From the NCBI RefSeq assembly GCF_025725645.1, contig NZ_CP107007.1, forward strand, positions 3,596,001 through 3,660,000: a DNA stretch of 64,000 bases, in the 5' to 3' direction. The notes below the pieces were generated by a model, which did no database searches, had not been told where the DNA came from, and saw nothing but the letters and a program-made list of their open reading frames with translations. Source of the stretch: Halomonas sp. GD1P12 (GTDB lineage: Bacteria; Pseudomonadota; Gammaproteobacteria; Pseudomonadales; Halomonadaceae). Shown here piece by piece: positions 45,160-55,782 of this stretch. Every line of letters starts with the position of its first letter. Position 1 is the stretch's first letter. A program made the position numbers and the translations under genes.

Positions 45160-46380
45160 CTACACGACGCCACTCTCCTGTAAACGGCGAATCGCTTCGT
45201 CGCTCTTGCCCAGCAGGCGGCCCAACACGTCCCGCGTATCTTCACCAAGCGCCGGCGGTGCCTTGGTGTAGCTCAGCGGCGTTTTGGAGTACTTGATGGG
45301 GTTGGCAACGCCGGGCACGCTTCCAAAGGCGCCCGGCACATCGATCTTCATTCCCCTGGCCTTGACTTGCTCGTCCTCGAAGACTTGCGCGATGTCCTGA
45401 ATGGGGCCGCAGGGGACACTGATAGACTGCAAGAGCTCCGTCAGCGCCGCGCTATCAAAGCTCTGCGTAACTTGGCGGATGATGGCCACCAGCGCTTCGC
45501 GATGCTGAACCCGCATGGGGTTAGTGGCAAAGCGGGGATCATGGGCCACCTCGGCCAGGCCAACGGCGTTGCAAAAACGCTGGAACTGGCCATCGTTACC
45601 GATCGCGATAATGACTTTCTCGCCGCCCGCGGTGGGGAACGGCTGATAGGGAACCAGGTTAGGGTGGTATTCCCCGGTACGTTTCGGGGGCGTGCCGCTA
45701 CAGAAGTAATTCAACGCCTGATTGGCAAGCCAGCTTACCTGTACGTCGAGCAGCGCCATGTCGATATGTTGGCCTTCGCCGGTCTGGTGGCGGTGATGCA
45801 AGGCGCCGAGTATGGCAATGACGGCGTTCATGCCCGTGGTCAGGTCCGCCACTGCCATGCCCACACGTTGTGGTCCGGCGCCCGGCTCATCGTCCGGCGC
45901 ACCGGTGATGCTCATCAGCCCCGCCTGTGCCTGGATAAGGTAGTCATAGCCTGCCATGCTGGCCATGGGGCCGGTCTGCCCGAATCCAGTAACCGAGCAG
46001 TAGATAATGGCCGGATTGATCGCCGACAGACTCGCGTAGTCGAGCCGCTTGCTTGCAAGCCCACCCGTCTTGAAATTCTCCACGACGATATCACACTGCT
46101 CGGCGAGTTCATGAAGCAGAGCCTGGCCTTCCGATCGCGCGATATCGACCGTGACCGAGTGTTTACCCCGGTTGGCCGAGAGATAGTAAGCCGACTGGGG
46201 CGACTGTTGCCCCTCACCCTGCCACCAGGGCGGCCCCCAGTGCCGCGTATCGTCGCCAAGCTCAGGCCTCTCGATCTTGATCACCTCGGCGCCCATGTCC
46301 GCCAGTATCTGCGTACACCAGGGCCCAGCCATCACCCGGCTCAAGTCGAGCACACGTACTCCTTTTAAAGGCCCTGACAT
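45160..46380 (-). CDS. Class III (CaiB/BaiF) CoA-transferase
   Basis: A 406-residue enzyme that should move CoA between carboxylic acids. It has the N-terminal LKGVRVLDLSRVMAGPWC, the GADVIK-like segment MGAEVIKIERPE, and the catalytic aspartate in VADLTTGMNA. The ATG at 46380 follows GGGGAG; a GTG two codons upstream is possible. It lies 36 nt after tctA in a tctC-tctB-tctA-CoA-transferase operon, so its substrate is probably the acid imported by TctABC. Confidence 0.92.
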   Translation of the reverse strand: MSGPLKGVRVLDLSRVMAGPWCTQILADMGAEVIKIERPELGDDTRHWGPPWWQGEGQQSPQSAYYLSANRGKHSVTVDIARSEGQALLHELAEQCDIVVENFKTGGLASKRLDYASLSAINPAIIYCSVTGFGQTGPMASMAGYDYLIQAQAGLMSITGAPDDEPGAGPQRVGMAVADLTTGMNAVIAILGALHHRHQTGEGQHIDMALLDVQVSWLANQALNYFCSGTPPKRTGEYHPNLVPYQPFPTAGGEKVIIAIGNDGQFQRFCNAVGLAEVAHDPRFATNPMRVQHREALVAIIRQVTQSFDSAALTELLQSISVPCGPIQDIAQVFEDEQVKARGMKIDVPGAFGSVPGVANPIKYSKTPLSYTKAPPALGEDTRDVLGRLLGKSDEAIRRLQESGVV

Positions 46381-46416
46381 AGTCACTCCCCTGCTCGATT
46401 ATCCTTACTAAACCGT

Positions 46417-47916
46417 TTACGATTCCAGCTGCTTGGCCTTATCGGCTGCACGTCGCTCCTGAAAAAACTTGAAGAGTGCATAGGCGATGGACCCAAACGT
46501 TAGTGCGATGAAAAACCAGGTGATGGGACCACGCACGAAGACCGACAGATCCCCGTGACTGATCAATAGTGAGCGCCGCAGGTTGTCCTCGAACATCGGC
46601 CCAAGAATAAATCCAATCAAAAACGGTGCAGCGGGTATGCCCGAACGATTGAAGAGATAGCCCACCAACCCGAACACCAGCATCAGCCAAATATCGAAGG
46701 TCGAGTTATTGACCGCGTAAGCGCCGTAGATACAAAACATCAACACGATGGGAAACAGGATGGACTTGGGAATATCGGCAATGAGCGAGAAGTACTTGAT
46801 GGCCGCATTACCGACAACCAGCAGGATAACCGAGCTAAACATGATGCCCAAAAACAAGGCATAGATCAGCGAGAGGTTCTCCTGGAACATGATGGGCCCG
46901 GGGGTCAAGCCGTGTACCATAAAGGCCCCCAGAATGATGGCAGTAATGACATCGCCGGGAATCCCCAGCGACAGCAGAGGAATCAGCGTAGCACCCGCGA
47001 CGCCGTTGTTACCCGCTTCGGCAGCGGCTACGCCCTCGACTTCACCCTTACCGAAGTTAGCCTTGTTAGGCGAGCGCCGCCGCGCGTCGCTGTAGGAAAT
47101 GAAGGCGGCGGCCGTTGCACCGGTGCCGGGGATGGCACCAATCAGTACACCAATCAAGCTGCCTCGAATGATGCTTTTCAGGCTGCGCTTCAACTCGGCC
47201 AGGGTCATGCCCGCGCCGCTTGCCTTGGCCTTGATGTGAGGCACGATTTTCTTTCTATAGAATTCCAGTATTTCGGGTATGGCGAACAGGCCGATCAGTA
47301 GTGGAATAAAGGAGATCGAATCCATCAGGTTGTAATTGCCAAAGGTAAGGCGCTGCGAGCCAAAGACTGAATCCAGCCCCACCAGCGACAAGAGTATGCC
47401 CATGAAAGCGGCCAGTAGCCCCTTCACCATGGAGCCGCTGGCCAGCGAAATGATGATGGTCAGAGAGAAGCAAATGAGCCAGAAGAATTCCGGTGCGCCG
47501 AAGTTAAGCGCTATCTTGGCCAGATACGCGGCAAAGAAAATCAGGGCGATATTGGAGATGAAGTCGGCAATGACCGAGGAGAACAGTGCCGTTTTGAGCG
47601 CCTTCTTGGCGTTACCCTGCTGTGCCATGGGATAGCCATCGAGCAGAGTACAGGCCGAGGCAGGAGAGCCTGGCGTGCGAATCAAGATGGCAGTGATCGA
47701 CCCACCATACATGCCGCCCTTGTAGATACCCACCAAAAGCAGGATAGCGGCGACCGGCTGCATCGAAAAGGTGAAAGGCAAGGCCAAAGCCACCGCCATG
47801 GTGGCCGTTAGACCGGGGATCGAGCCAACGGTGACACCGATAACGACGCCCAAGGCGATCGCAATGAAATTATCGATGCTCAAAAATAACTGTAAGACTT
47901 CCGAAACGTTTTCCAT
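46417..47916 (-). CDS. tctA: Tripartite tricarboxylate transporter, large membrane subunit TctA
   Basis: A 499-residue inner-membrane subunit with about 11-12 helices and the family sequences GVTVGSIPGLTATMAVALALP near 24 and GAIPGTGATAAAFISYSDARR near 263, the repeated GxxPGxGAT-type motif of TctA. With TctB and the binding protein TctC it forms an ion-driven uptake system for a carboxylate. The coding DNA is less GC-rich than the betaine block, consistent with separate acquisition. Confidence 0.94.
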   Translation of the reverse strand: MENVSEVLQLFLSIDNFIAIALGVVIGVTVGSIPGLTATMAVALALPFTFSMQPVAAILLLVGIYKGGMYGGSITAILIRTPGSPASACTLLDGYPMAQQGNAKKALKTALFSSVIADFISNIALIFFAAYLAKIALNFGAPEFFWLICFSLTIIISLASGSMVKGLLAAFMGILLSLVGLDSVFGSQRLTFGNYNLMDSISFIPLLIGLFAIPEILEFYRKKIVPHIKAKASGAGMTLAELKRSLKSIIRGSLIGVLIGAIPGTGATAAAFISYSDARRRSPNKANFGKGEVEGVAAAEAGNNGVAGATLIPLLSLGIPGDVITAIILGAFMVHGLTPGPIMFQENLSLIYALFLGIMFSSVILLVVGNAAIKYFSLIADIPKSILFPIVLMFCIYGAYAVNNSTFDIWLMLVFGLVGYLFNRSGIPAAPFLIGFILGPMFEDNLRRSLLISHGDLSVFVRGPITWFFIALTFGSIAYALFKFFQERRAADKAKQLES

Positions 47917-47952
47917 AAATCACCTAGGCCGTGCGTTGTTGCTGTCGCGTCT

Positions 47953-48453
47953 TTAGAGGGGCATCAACGGAAGTGGAACATTCATCACGTTGACAAAGAG
48001 CAACGTCACGCCAACGGGAAAAGCGATGGCAAAGCCGTACGCCCACCAGGTTCTGACGGGATGAGCCAGAAACAGGAGAACGGTGGCCAAAATGCCCGTC
48101 AAGATCGCGCCCAGTGACTCGAAGAACAGAACGTAGACCAGGATGGCGGCCAGCATGATAATGAAACGACGCAGCGGCCCTTTCACCAATTTCCGCTCAT
48201 CGTTTTCGCCCTTTTGACGCACCAGCACCCCTTGCAGGATCAGAAGAACAGAAAATGCAAACATCAGCCAACTGACGATATTGGGTAGCCATCTGGGCGA
48301 CATCATCGGGTTCTGAAGAATGGGAGGCTCACCGATATAATTGGGTACGAGGTAGAGCGCCAAAACAAGCGAAATCACCAGCAGTGCGACGCCGGTGATA
48401 AAATCCAGGGAGTCTTTGATTTTTTTCACGACATTGGGACCGGAGAACGACAT
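47953..48453 (-). CDS. tctB: Tripartite tricarboxylate transporter, small membrane subunit TctB
   Basis: A 166-residue subunit with four predicted transmembrane helices, the usual TctB layout. The family is poorly conserved, so position between tctC and tctA supports the call. The ATG at 48453 is chosen because AGAGG lies 6 nt before it; a GTG at 48474 is possible. Confidence 0.88.
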   Translation of the reverse strand: MSFSGPNVVKKIKDSLDFITGVALLVISLVLALYLVPNYIGEPPILQNPMMSPRWLPNIVSWLMFAFSVLLILQGVLVRQKGENDERKLVKGPLRRFIIMLAAILVYVLFFESLGAILTGILATVLLFLAHPVRTWWAYGFAIAFPVGVTLLFVNVMNVPLPLMPL

Positions 48454-48537
48454 AACTGCCTCTGGGAGAGACACGTTAAAGTAAGCAAGAAAAGCGAAGG
48501 CCGTTATGACCTTCGCCCTCGTTCTACAAACCAGCGT

Positions 48538-49527
48538 TTACTGACTGATGCCTGCCTGCTCGGCGACCTCCTGCCAGCGTGCCAGGTCGTCGATGACGAA
48601 CTGCTTGAACTCTTCGCCTTCGACTTGTCCCGGCTGGGCGCCTAGCTGCTCGGCAAAGTCGAGGAATTCCGGGCGTTCCATCACCTCGTCCAGTGCCGTT
48701 TTCAAGGTGTCATAACCCTCTTCAGGGAACGAGTTATGCGCAATCAAACCAAACCAGGCGGTCGTCACGAACTGATCCAGGTTGTATTCGCCGATTTCAG
48801 AAAGCGTGGGTACGTCCGGTAGATAAGGCGAGCGCTCCGCTGAAGTAACGGCAAGTGCGCGCAAATCGCCGGATTTAATATGCGGATAGACCGTCGGCAT
48901 GTTCTCGAAGGCGACGTCGACGTCTCCGCCCAGTAAGGCGGGGAGCGCCGCACCGCTACCGGCGAAAGGTACGGCGGTCATTTTAGACCCCGTTAAGGTC
49001 TTGAACAGCTCACCCGACATGTGGATAGAACTACCCACACCGCTGTGGCTGAAGGCCATGTCCTGATCCTGGGCGGCTTCAATGAACTCGATGACCGAGT
49101 GATAGGGACTGTCCGCCGGCACCACCATGACGTTGGGAATGTCGATAACGTTCTGAATGAAGGTGAAATCTTCGACAGGGTCATAAGACAGGTTGGGATA
49201 AATGGCGGCACCAATCGTATGCCCCGGAGAAGCCATCAAGAGTGTATGATCGGCGTCACGACCGCCGCGCGCCAAACGGCCAGTACCGACCGTTGAGCCA
49301 GCGCCAGGCCGGTTTTCGACAATGACATTGGCATCCAGCTCGTCGCTCAGCAGGTCAGCGACCCGGCGTGACAGCACATCCGTGGTACCGCCCGGCGCGT
49401 AGGGAACGACCAGCCGAATATCCTTTGTAGGCCAGTCGGCGACGGCAGCGGTAGAAAAAGAGGCGGAAATCAGCATGGCGCTGCTACAGACAGCCCAGGA
49501 ACTGACGGTTAAAAACTTTTTCATCAT
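48538..49527 (-). CDS. tctC: Tripartite tricarboxylate transporter, periplasmic binding protein (Bug/TctC)
   Basis: A 329-residue solute receptor with a Sec signal peptide (about 1-29, ending AVA) and the Bug signatures IRLVVPYAPGGTTDVLSR near 36 and VENRPGAGSTVG. Bug proteins bind carboxylates in a water-mediated pocket; the ligand is not predictable here. The first of two adjacent ATGs (49527) is used, 6 nt after AGGA. It leads the tctCBA-CoA-transferase operon, with a TTCG-rich promoter region upstream. Confidence 0.93.
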   Translation of the reverse strand: MMKKFLTVSSWAVCSSAMLISASFSTAAVADWPTKDIRLVVPYAPGGTTDVLSRRVADLLSDELDANVIVENRPGAGSTVGTGRLARGGRDADHTLLMASPGHTIGAAIYPNLSYDPVEDFTFIQNVIDIPNVMVVPADSPYHSVIEFIEAAQDQDMAFSHSGVGSSIHMSGELFKTLTGSKMTAVPFAGSGAALPALLGGDVDVAFENMPTVYPHIKSGDLRALAVTSAERSPYLPDVPTLSEIGEYNLDQFVTTAWFGLIAHNSFPEEGYDTLKTALDEVMERPEFLDFAEQLGAQPGQVEGEEFKQFVIDDLARWQEVAEQAGISQ

Positions 49528-49561
49528 GATCTTTCCTATGCGTAACTGCAGAATTGTTCGC

Positions 49562-49612
49562 CATTCGTACATATATTCGCACTACATACAAATAGGGTAC
49601 TGCGTTACCCTA
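49562..49612. promoter_or_regulatory. Promoter/operator region of tctC
   Basis: CATTCGTAC (49562-49570) repeats the half-site found upstream of the SDR gene. An inverted repeat, TAGGGTA-6nt-TACCCTA, lies at 49593-49612 and may be an operator or the weak end of the pobA transcript. Confidence 0.35.
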
Positions 49613-49734
49613 CTGCTAAAAAACACAACTTTAGTAGCAGCTTGCTGAGCATTCTGAAAAGGGCCATTCAGCTCTGACGTGTGTTTGTCATTGAGGATGA
49701 ACAGAAAATTCTGCTATTCCGATATGACTTAATG

Positions 49735-50943
<1,209 letters not shown>

Positions 50944-50998
50944 TCATCACGCGTCATGAATTGTATTTTTGATCGAATGAGGCGCTTGGATAAGGCAA

Positions 50999-51031
50999 TA
51001 TATCGCCTATTATCTGGATTTTTGGCGTATA
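50999..51031. promoter_or_regulatory. Imperfect inverted repeat between pobA and its regulator
   Basis: TATATCGCC (50999-51007) faces GGCGTATA (51024-51031) in the 149-bp divergent promoter region. It is a plausible binding site for the adjacent regulator; this is a visual call. Confidence 0.3.
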
Positions 51032-51068
51032 AATGATCAACTTTAGTCACATGCGCCAGGAGCATGCG

Positions 51069-51971
51069 ATGTCGTATTCTTCCATCGTTCCCGTATTCAA
51101 GCTCTACGGCGAAACCCGGCACTGGCCCACGCCGGATCTTTTGCACTGCGAATCGATTCCCGAGCGCAGCCGGCTGCACGACTGGCGTATTCGCCCGCAC
51201 CGTCATACCGATCTGGTTCACGTGTTGTTGATCACTAAAGGCAGCGTGGATCTGGAGCTGGAGGGAGCCCACCACTATCAGCGGGATGCGGGGGTTATCG
51301 TGGTGCCGGCCATGACGATTCACGGGTTCTGTTTTTCGCCGGACGTGGCGGGGTACATCGTGACGCTGGCCCAACCGCTGGCGGACCATCTGGGGGTGGC
51401 GCTTGACGATGGCCGAGCGCTCAAGCAGCCGGGGTTTTACACCCTCGAAACCGCCGGAAATAGAGCGCAGATCGTCACGCTCGTCGAGCAGATCGACCGT
51501 GAGTATCGCCACCCGGCGCCGGGGCGGCGACAGCTTCTGGAGGTGCTGGCCCAGGCACTGGCCATCGAGCTCGAACGCCTGGTATTGCCGCGCAAACCCA
51601 CGCCCCAGCGTTTGGTGCCCAAACCACGCGAAAAGGGCCGCCAGCACCTTGAACGGTTCCACGCGTTGGTCGAGCAGCGCTTCAGGGAGCAGCCCGGCAT
51701 CGAGGCGCTGGCCGGCGAGGTTGGGCTCAGCCGCGCACACCTCAACCTTTTGTGCCGTCAGCAGGAGGGCCTGAGCGCCCTGCAGATACTCCACGAGCGG
51801 GTGTTGTTGGAGGCCAAACGCCAGCTTACTTATACCAACATGACCATCGCCGAGATCGCCGACGGCCTTGGTTTCTCCGAGCCGGCCTACTTCACCCGGT
51901 TTTTCAAGCGTAATACGTCGCTGGCTCCGCGCGCGTTTCGGCAGCGCCAATTTTCAGAGCGCGCAGAGTAG
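51069..51971 (+). CDS. AraC-family regulator of pobA (PobC/PobR type)
   Basis: A 300-residue regulator with an N-terminal cupin sensor domain (HRHTDLVHVLLITKGSVDLEL near 47) and a C-terminal double helix-turn-helix (about 205-295, with EALAGEVGLSRAHLNLLCRQ and IAEIADGLGFSEPAYFTRFF). It is divergent from pobA, so it probably activates pobA in response to 4-hydroxybenzoate. The ATG at 51069 follows CAGGAG; earlier ATGs at 51033 and 51051 are less well placed. Confidence 0.87.
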   Translation: MSYSSIVPVFKLYGETRHWPTPDLLHCESIPERSRLHDWRIRPHRHTDLVHVLLITKGSVDLELEGAHHYQRDAGVIVVPAMTIHGFCFSPDVAGYIVTLAQPLADHLGVALDDGRALKQPGFYTLETAGNRAQIVTLVEQIDREYRHPAPGRRQLLEVLAQALAIELERLVLPRKPTPQRLVPKPREKGRQHLERFHALVEQRFREQPGIEALAGEVGLSRAHLNLLCRQQEGLSALQILHERVLLEAKRQLTYTNMTIAEIADGLGFSEPAYFTRFFKRNTSLAPRAFRQRQFSERAE

Positions 51972-52042
51972 TGCCATAATTCAGGGACCGTCATCTCCCA
52001 CGATACCCTATGGGTACTCACTCGGTAGCTTAAGGCTTGCGT

Positions 52043-52771
52043 ATGTATAAAAAATTACAGCGATTCTTTTTTTTAAAGCGGCCTGGCTGGTACCTGCTCA
52101 ACCGCGCGCCGGTGAATCCGGTGCTGAATCTGCACGGCTTGACGCCCATGCCTCACCTGGATGACAAGAGCAGCAGTCGCTTTTTCCTTCAGGAGAAGAC
52201 CGATACGCTGTTCAAGCTCGTGCATGATAAATACTCGCCACGCGAGGATTTCTGGCGCTGGCTGGGGCGCGACATCATCTCCAAGCGCTTGACCGGCTCC
52301 TATGACGCCCACAAGGAGTACCAGAGCCGGCGTATTTTGAAAAAGCTGGGCCAGCGCACTGTCAACGTGCGCTGCTACGGCGTGGCGCTCAACTTCTTGA
52401 ACCCGCTGGGCTCGCTCTATGCCATGGAGCACATGAGCCGGTGCCAGGCGGGAAGCGACTACTATGCCACCCTCGATGACACAAGCCGCGCCCGCTTCAT
52501 CGATACCCTGGCCTCTCAGGTCGCGGCGCTGGCCGAGGCGGGCTACTATCACCGCGACCTGCACCTGGACAACCTGATGGTCGACGAAAGCACTCAGCTG
52601 ATCTGGATCGATACTCACGTGAAGGCGCTGCCCTCGTCGCGGGAAAAGCGCCAGGCGCTGTTCGACAACATGCTGACCAACAGCCGCATCGACGACCCGG
52701 CCGACCGGGCCCGACTCAAGGGTCACCTCGCGCCGTATTTTTCCAGCGCAAACGAGGCCCGGAGCCATTAA
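52043..52771 (+). CDS. LPS-kinase/InaA-like small protein kinase
   Basis: A 242-residue protein of the lipopolysaccharide-core-kinase/InaA type. It has the catalytic motif YHRDLHLDNLM (H170, D172, N177) and a metal-binding aspartate in IWIDTH (D190), but only a weak glycine loop. A lysine in TLFKLVHDKY (58) is a candidate ATP-contact residue. The substrate may be an LPS core sugar or another small molecule. It starts at ATG 52043 after TTAAGG. Neighbours give no functional clue. Confidence 0.75.
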   Translation: MYKKLQRFFFLKRPGWYLLNRAPVNPVLNLHGLTPMPHLDDKSSSRFFLQEKTDTLFKLVHDKYSPREDFWRWLGRDIISKRLTGSYDAHKEYQSRRILKKLGQRTVNVRCYGVALNFLNPLGSLYAMEHMSRCQAGSDYYATLDDTSRARFIDTLASQVAALAEAGYYHRDLHLDNLMVDESTQLIWIDTHVKALPSSREKRQALFDNMLTNSRIDDPADRARLKGHLAPYFSSANEARSH

Positions 52772-52789
52772 GGATGAGAGCAGATAAGG

Positions 52790-54067
52790 CTAGAGCAAAA
52801 AGAACGTGCTTAGAATCGGGAAAATGATCAGCAGCGCCAGCCGAACGAAGTCCGACACGATGAACGGCGCCACGCCCTTGAAGATCTCGCCAAGCCCGAC
52901 GTGCGGCGCCATGGCCTTGATCACGAACACGTTCATGCCCACCGGTGGGGTGATCAGGCCAAGCTCGACCGTCAATACCGTGATGACCCCGAACCAGACC
53001 GGGTCAATCCCCAACGCCTGGATGATCGGATAGACCACTGGAACGGTGATCACCAGCATGGCGATGGAATCCATGAACATGCCGAGCACGAAGTAGAGCA
53101 GCAGGATGCACAGCACCACCACGATGGGCGCCAGGTCCATGCCGTAGAGAAAGTCGCTGATGGAAAACGAGATGCGCGATACCGAGATGAAGTAGCCCAG
53201 TGTCTCGGCGCCGACCAGCATGAAGAACACCACCGACGACAGCGCCAGCGTCTCCTGCAGGCTGCGCCAGAGACCGGCCCCGCGCATGCCCTTGTAAAGC
53301 GCGTAGAGAAGCGTGGCGAATGCCCCGACGCTAGCGCCCTCTGTGGGCGTGAACAGGCCGAAATAGATACCCAGAATCATCACCAGAAAAACGGCGAAGA
53401 AAGGCACGAGACCGGATATCGAGGAAAACTTCGCCCGCCAGGACGTCCGCTCGCCGGCCACGGCCAAATCTGGGCGCAAGCGCATGACGACCGTTACCGT
53501 CAGCGCGTACATGACCAGCCCCATCAGGCCCGGAATCAGCCCCGCCATGAACATGTCGCCGACCGACTGCTCGGTCAAAATGGCGTAAATCAGAAGCGCG
53601 ATACTCGGCGGAATCATGATGCCGAGCGTGCCGCCCGCGGCCAGCGCCCCGGTGGCCAGGCCCCGGTTGTAGCCGTAACGCTCCATTTCCGGTAGCGCCA
53701 CGCGGGTCATGGTGCTGGCGGTGGCCAGCGACGAGCCTGAAATCGCCGAAAACACTCCGCAGGAGCCAACCGCGGCAATCGCCAGGCCCCCTTTCCAGCC
53801 GCCGCAGATCGTGCGCGTGGCGTCAAACAGCTTGCCCGCCATGCCCGAGTGTGCCGCCAGCACGCCCATCAGGATGAACATGGGAACGGCGCTGAAACTG
53901 TAGTTCGACAGCACCTCGATGGGCACCGTTTTGAGCTGCGCGATGGCGGCGTCCCAGCTGATGATCTGCGCAAAGCCGCCCACGCCGATGATCAGCATGG
54001 TCAGCGCGACGGGCACTCTGAGCACCATCAGTACCAGCAGCAGGCCAAGACCGATGGCCCCGATCAT
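52790..54067 (-). CDS. dctM: TRAP transporter large membrane subunit DctM
   Basis: A 425-residue subunit, the normal length for DctM, with about 12 helices. It has the segments FILMGVLAAHSGMAGKLFDA and GTLGIMIPPSIALLIYAI, and C-terminal PVVYPIIQALGIDPVWFGV. It is the ion-coupled channel of a tripartite uptake system. The ATG at 54067 lies 1 nt after the dctQ stop and follows GGGGAG, so translation is coupled. Confidence 0.93.
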   Translation of the reverse strand: MIGAIGLGLLLVLMVLRVPVALTMLIIGVGGFAQIISWDAAIAQLKTVPIEVLSNYSFSAVPMFILMGVLAAHSGMAGKLFDATRTICGGWKGGLAIAAVGSCGVFSAISGSSLATASTMTRVALPEMERYGYNRGLATGALAAGGTLGIMIPPSIALLIYAILTEQSVGDMFMAGLIPGLMGLVMYALTVTVVMRLRPDLAVAGERTSWRAKFSSISGLVPFFAVFLVMILGIYFGLFTPTEGASVGAFATLLYALYKGMRGAGLWRSLQETLALSSVVFFMLVGAETLGYFISVSRISFSISDFLYGMDLAPIVVVLCILLLYFVLGMFMDSIAMLVITVPVVYPIIQALGIDPVWFGVITVLTVELGLITPPVGMNVFVIKAMAPHVGLGEIFKGVAPFIVSDFVRLALLIIFPILSTFFLL

Positions 54068-54068
54068 T

Positions 54069-54596
54069 TCACTCCCCATCGGCCACCTCCACATCGACAC
54101 CAAAGAGCGCACCCAGCAGCGCATGCAGGGCGCTGCGAATGCCGAGCAGCAGGCTCATGGCCGCCGCCGCGTAGTAAATGGGTCCCATGGGCAGGCGCAG
54201 ATCCTGGGTTACTTCACCGTGACGCGAGGCCGCCGCCGCCGAATCCAGAAGCCCGGTAAACAGCACCAGTCCCAACGCGGCAAAACCCAGCAGATAGACG
54301 CCGTGAAGGCGATTTTTCACCCACTGGGGCAATCGATGCGAAAACGCCTCGACCACCACCTGGCTTTTTTCGACGTTGGCCGCCATGGCCGCCAGCAGCG
54401 AACACAGCATGAGGTAGCTCACCAGCTCGACGCTGCCGCTCACGCGTAGCGCAAACGCGCCGTCGGTCAAGCGATAGAGATAACGGGTACTGACATCGGC
54501 GATCGTGACCATTAGAAGCGCCACTAGCGCCACACCGGCGACCACGCGACAACAAAAGGCCAGCCAGTGGCTGGCCTTCTCCAGAGAACGCTGCAC
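54069..54596 (-). CDS. dctQ: TRAP transporter small membrane subunit DctQ
   Basis: A 175-residue subunit with four predicted helices and the typical conserved stretches RYLYRL and SGSVELVSYLMLCSLLAAMA. The start is GTG at 54596, 6 nt after a GGAG formed by the last codons of dctP. It sits between dctP and dctM with almost no gaps. Confidence 0.9.
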   Translation of the reverse strand: MQRSLEKASHWLAFCCRVVAGVALVALLMVTIADVSTRYLYRLTDGAFALRVSGSVELVSYLMLCSLLAAMAANVEKSQVVVEAFSHRLPQWVKNRLHGVYLLGFAALGLVLFTGLLDSAAAASRHGEVTQDLRLPMGPIYYAAAAMSLLLGIRSALHALLGALFGVDVEVADGE

Positions 54597-54599
54597 CGA

Positions 54600-55631
54600 T
54601 TACTCCTGGGGGCTTTCGCAGGCTGCGCTGGCGCTCAGCGCGGCCTGATAAACGTCCCGCGCCTGATCGAGGCCGCGCTCTTCGAGCTGGCTCAGGTAGG
54701 TTTCGATACCTTCCTCCAGCGGTCCCTGCCAGTCCGGGTCCTCGAGCGGATTTTCGATTTCGCGAATCGTGTGCCCGGCGTCGACCGCTTCCTGCTTGCC
54801 TTCCACATCGAGACGATCAAAGACCTCGCCAGCCTTCTCGGCCCACTTCATGCCGGAGTTGTCGTCGATCACCGCCTGCTGCTCCGGCGTCAAACGATCG
54901 TAGGCGCGCTGGTTCATGGTCGCGACGAAAATCAGTGTGTAGAACGGCACCTCGGTGTGATAGCTCACCAGCTCGTTGATACGAAAGCTGCCAAGCCCCT
55001 CCCAGGGAAAGCTCAAACCGTCGATGACGCCGCGCTGCATCGACGTATAGATGTCCGGCGCCGGCATACCGACAGGGCTTGCGCCCATGTTCTCGAGCAT
55101 TTCACCCGCCACGGCGGTCGGGCGGCGAATGCGAAGTCCTTCGAGATCTGCCGGTGTCTGCACATCGGTGCCGGTGGTATGGATGCCGCCGGGGCCGGTG
55201 GTGAACATGAACAGCGGCCGCGTATCCTCGTACTCGCTGTCCAGGTGGCCTTCGTCATAAAGGGTTTGCAGTACGCACGCGCCCTGGGTTGCCGAACTCG
55301 CCACGCCCGGAAGCTCGACGATCTGGGAAAGCGGAAAACGCCCCGCCGTGTAGCCCTGAGCGGTTGCGCCGATGTCGGTAATGCCATTAGCCGCCGCTTC
55401 GTAGATGGAATCCGGCTTGGCGAGTGTACCCGAAGGGAACATTTGTACGGTCAAGTCACCGCCCGACTCTTCGGCGATGGTATCGGCCCAGGCCTGTAGA
55501 ATATCCTCGTTGACTCCAGAGGCGCCGGGCCAGAAGTGAGCCATACGCAGCGTGGTGGCTGCCTGGGCGGAAGCGATGGAAAGGCCAGCGATGGTGGCGG
55601 CGAGCGCACACCGGGCGAAAACAGCTTTCAT
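54600..55631 (-). CDS. dctP: TRAP transporter periplasmic binding protein DctP
   Basis: A 343-residue receptor with a Sec signal peptide (1-24, ending AQA) and DctP-family features, including the substrate-arginine region LRIRRPTAVAGEMLENMGA and the APDIYTSMQRGVIDG segment. The ligand is a carboxylate of unknown identity; proximity to pobA and vanAB makes an aromatic acid possible. The ATG follows GGGAGCTCCTC. Confidence 0.92.
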   Translation of the reverse strand: MKAVFARCALAATIAGLSIASAQAATTLRMAHFWPGASGVNEDILQAWADTIAEESGGDLTVQMFPSGTLAKPDSIYEAAANGITDIGATAQGYTAGRFPLSQIVELPGVASSATQGACVLQTLYDEGHLDSEYEDTRPLFMFTTGPGGIHTTGTDVQTPADLEGLRIRRPTAVAGEMLENMGASPVGMPAPDIYTSMQRGVIDGLSFPWEGLGSFRINELVSYHTEVPFYTLIFVATMNQRAYDRLTPEQQAVIDDNSGMKWAEKAGEVFDRLDVEGKQEAVDAGHTIREIENPLEDPDWQGPLEEGIETYLSQLEERGLDQARDVYQAALSASAACESPQE

Positions 55632-55669
55632 GAGGAGCTCCCGTTCTTTAGGTAGAACACGGTTGTTCG

Positions 55670-55695
55670 CATAACGAATATTAGTTCGTCTTATG
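55670..55695. promoter_or_regulatory. Imperfect palindrome upstream of dctP
   Basis: CATAACGAA-6nt-TTCGTCTTATG is a near inverted repeat about 40 bp upstream of the dctP start. With its left flank (TTGTTCGC) it resembles the TTCG-rich region upstream of tctC. Confidence 0.35.
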
Positions 55696-55782
55696 GAGTC
55701 AACCTTAATCCACTAGTCGCCCCCAAAGCTAATCGACCTTGGTCTATATTTAGAATCCATCCATTCCCGCTTCTCCGCATTA

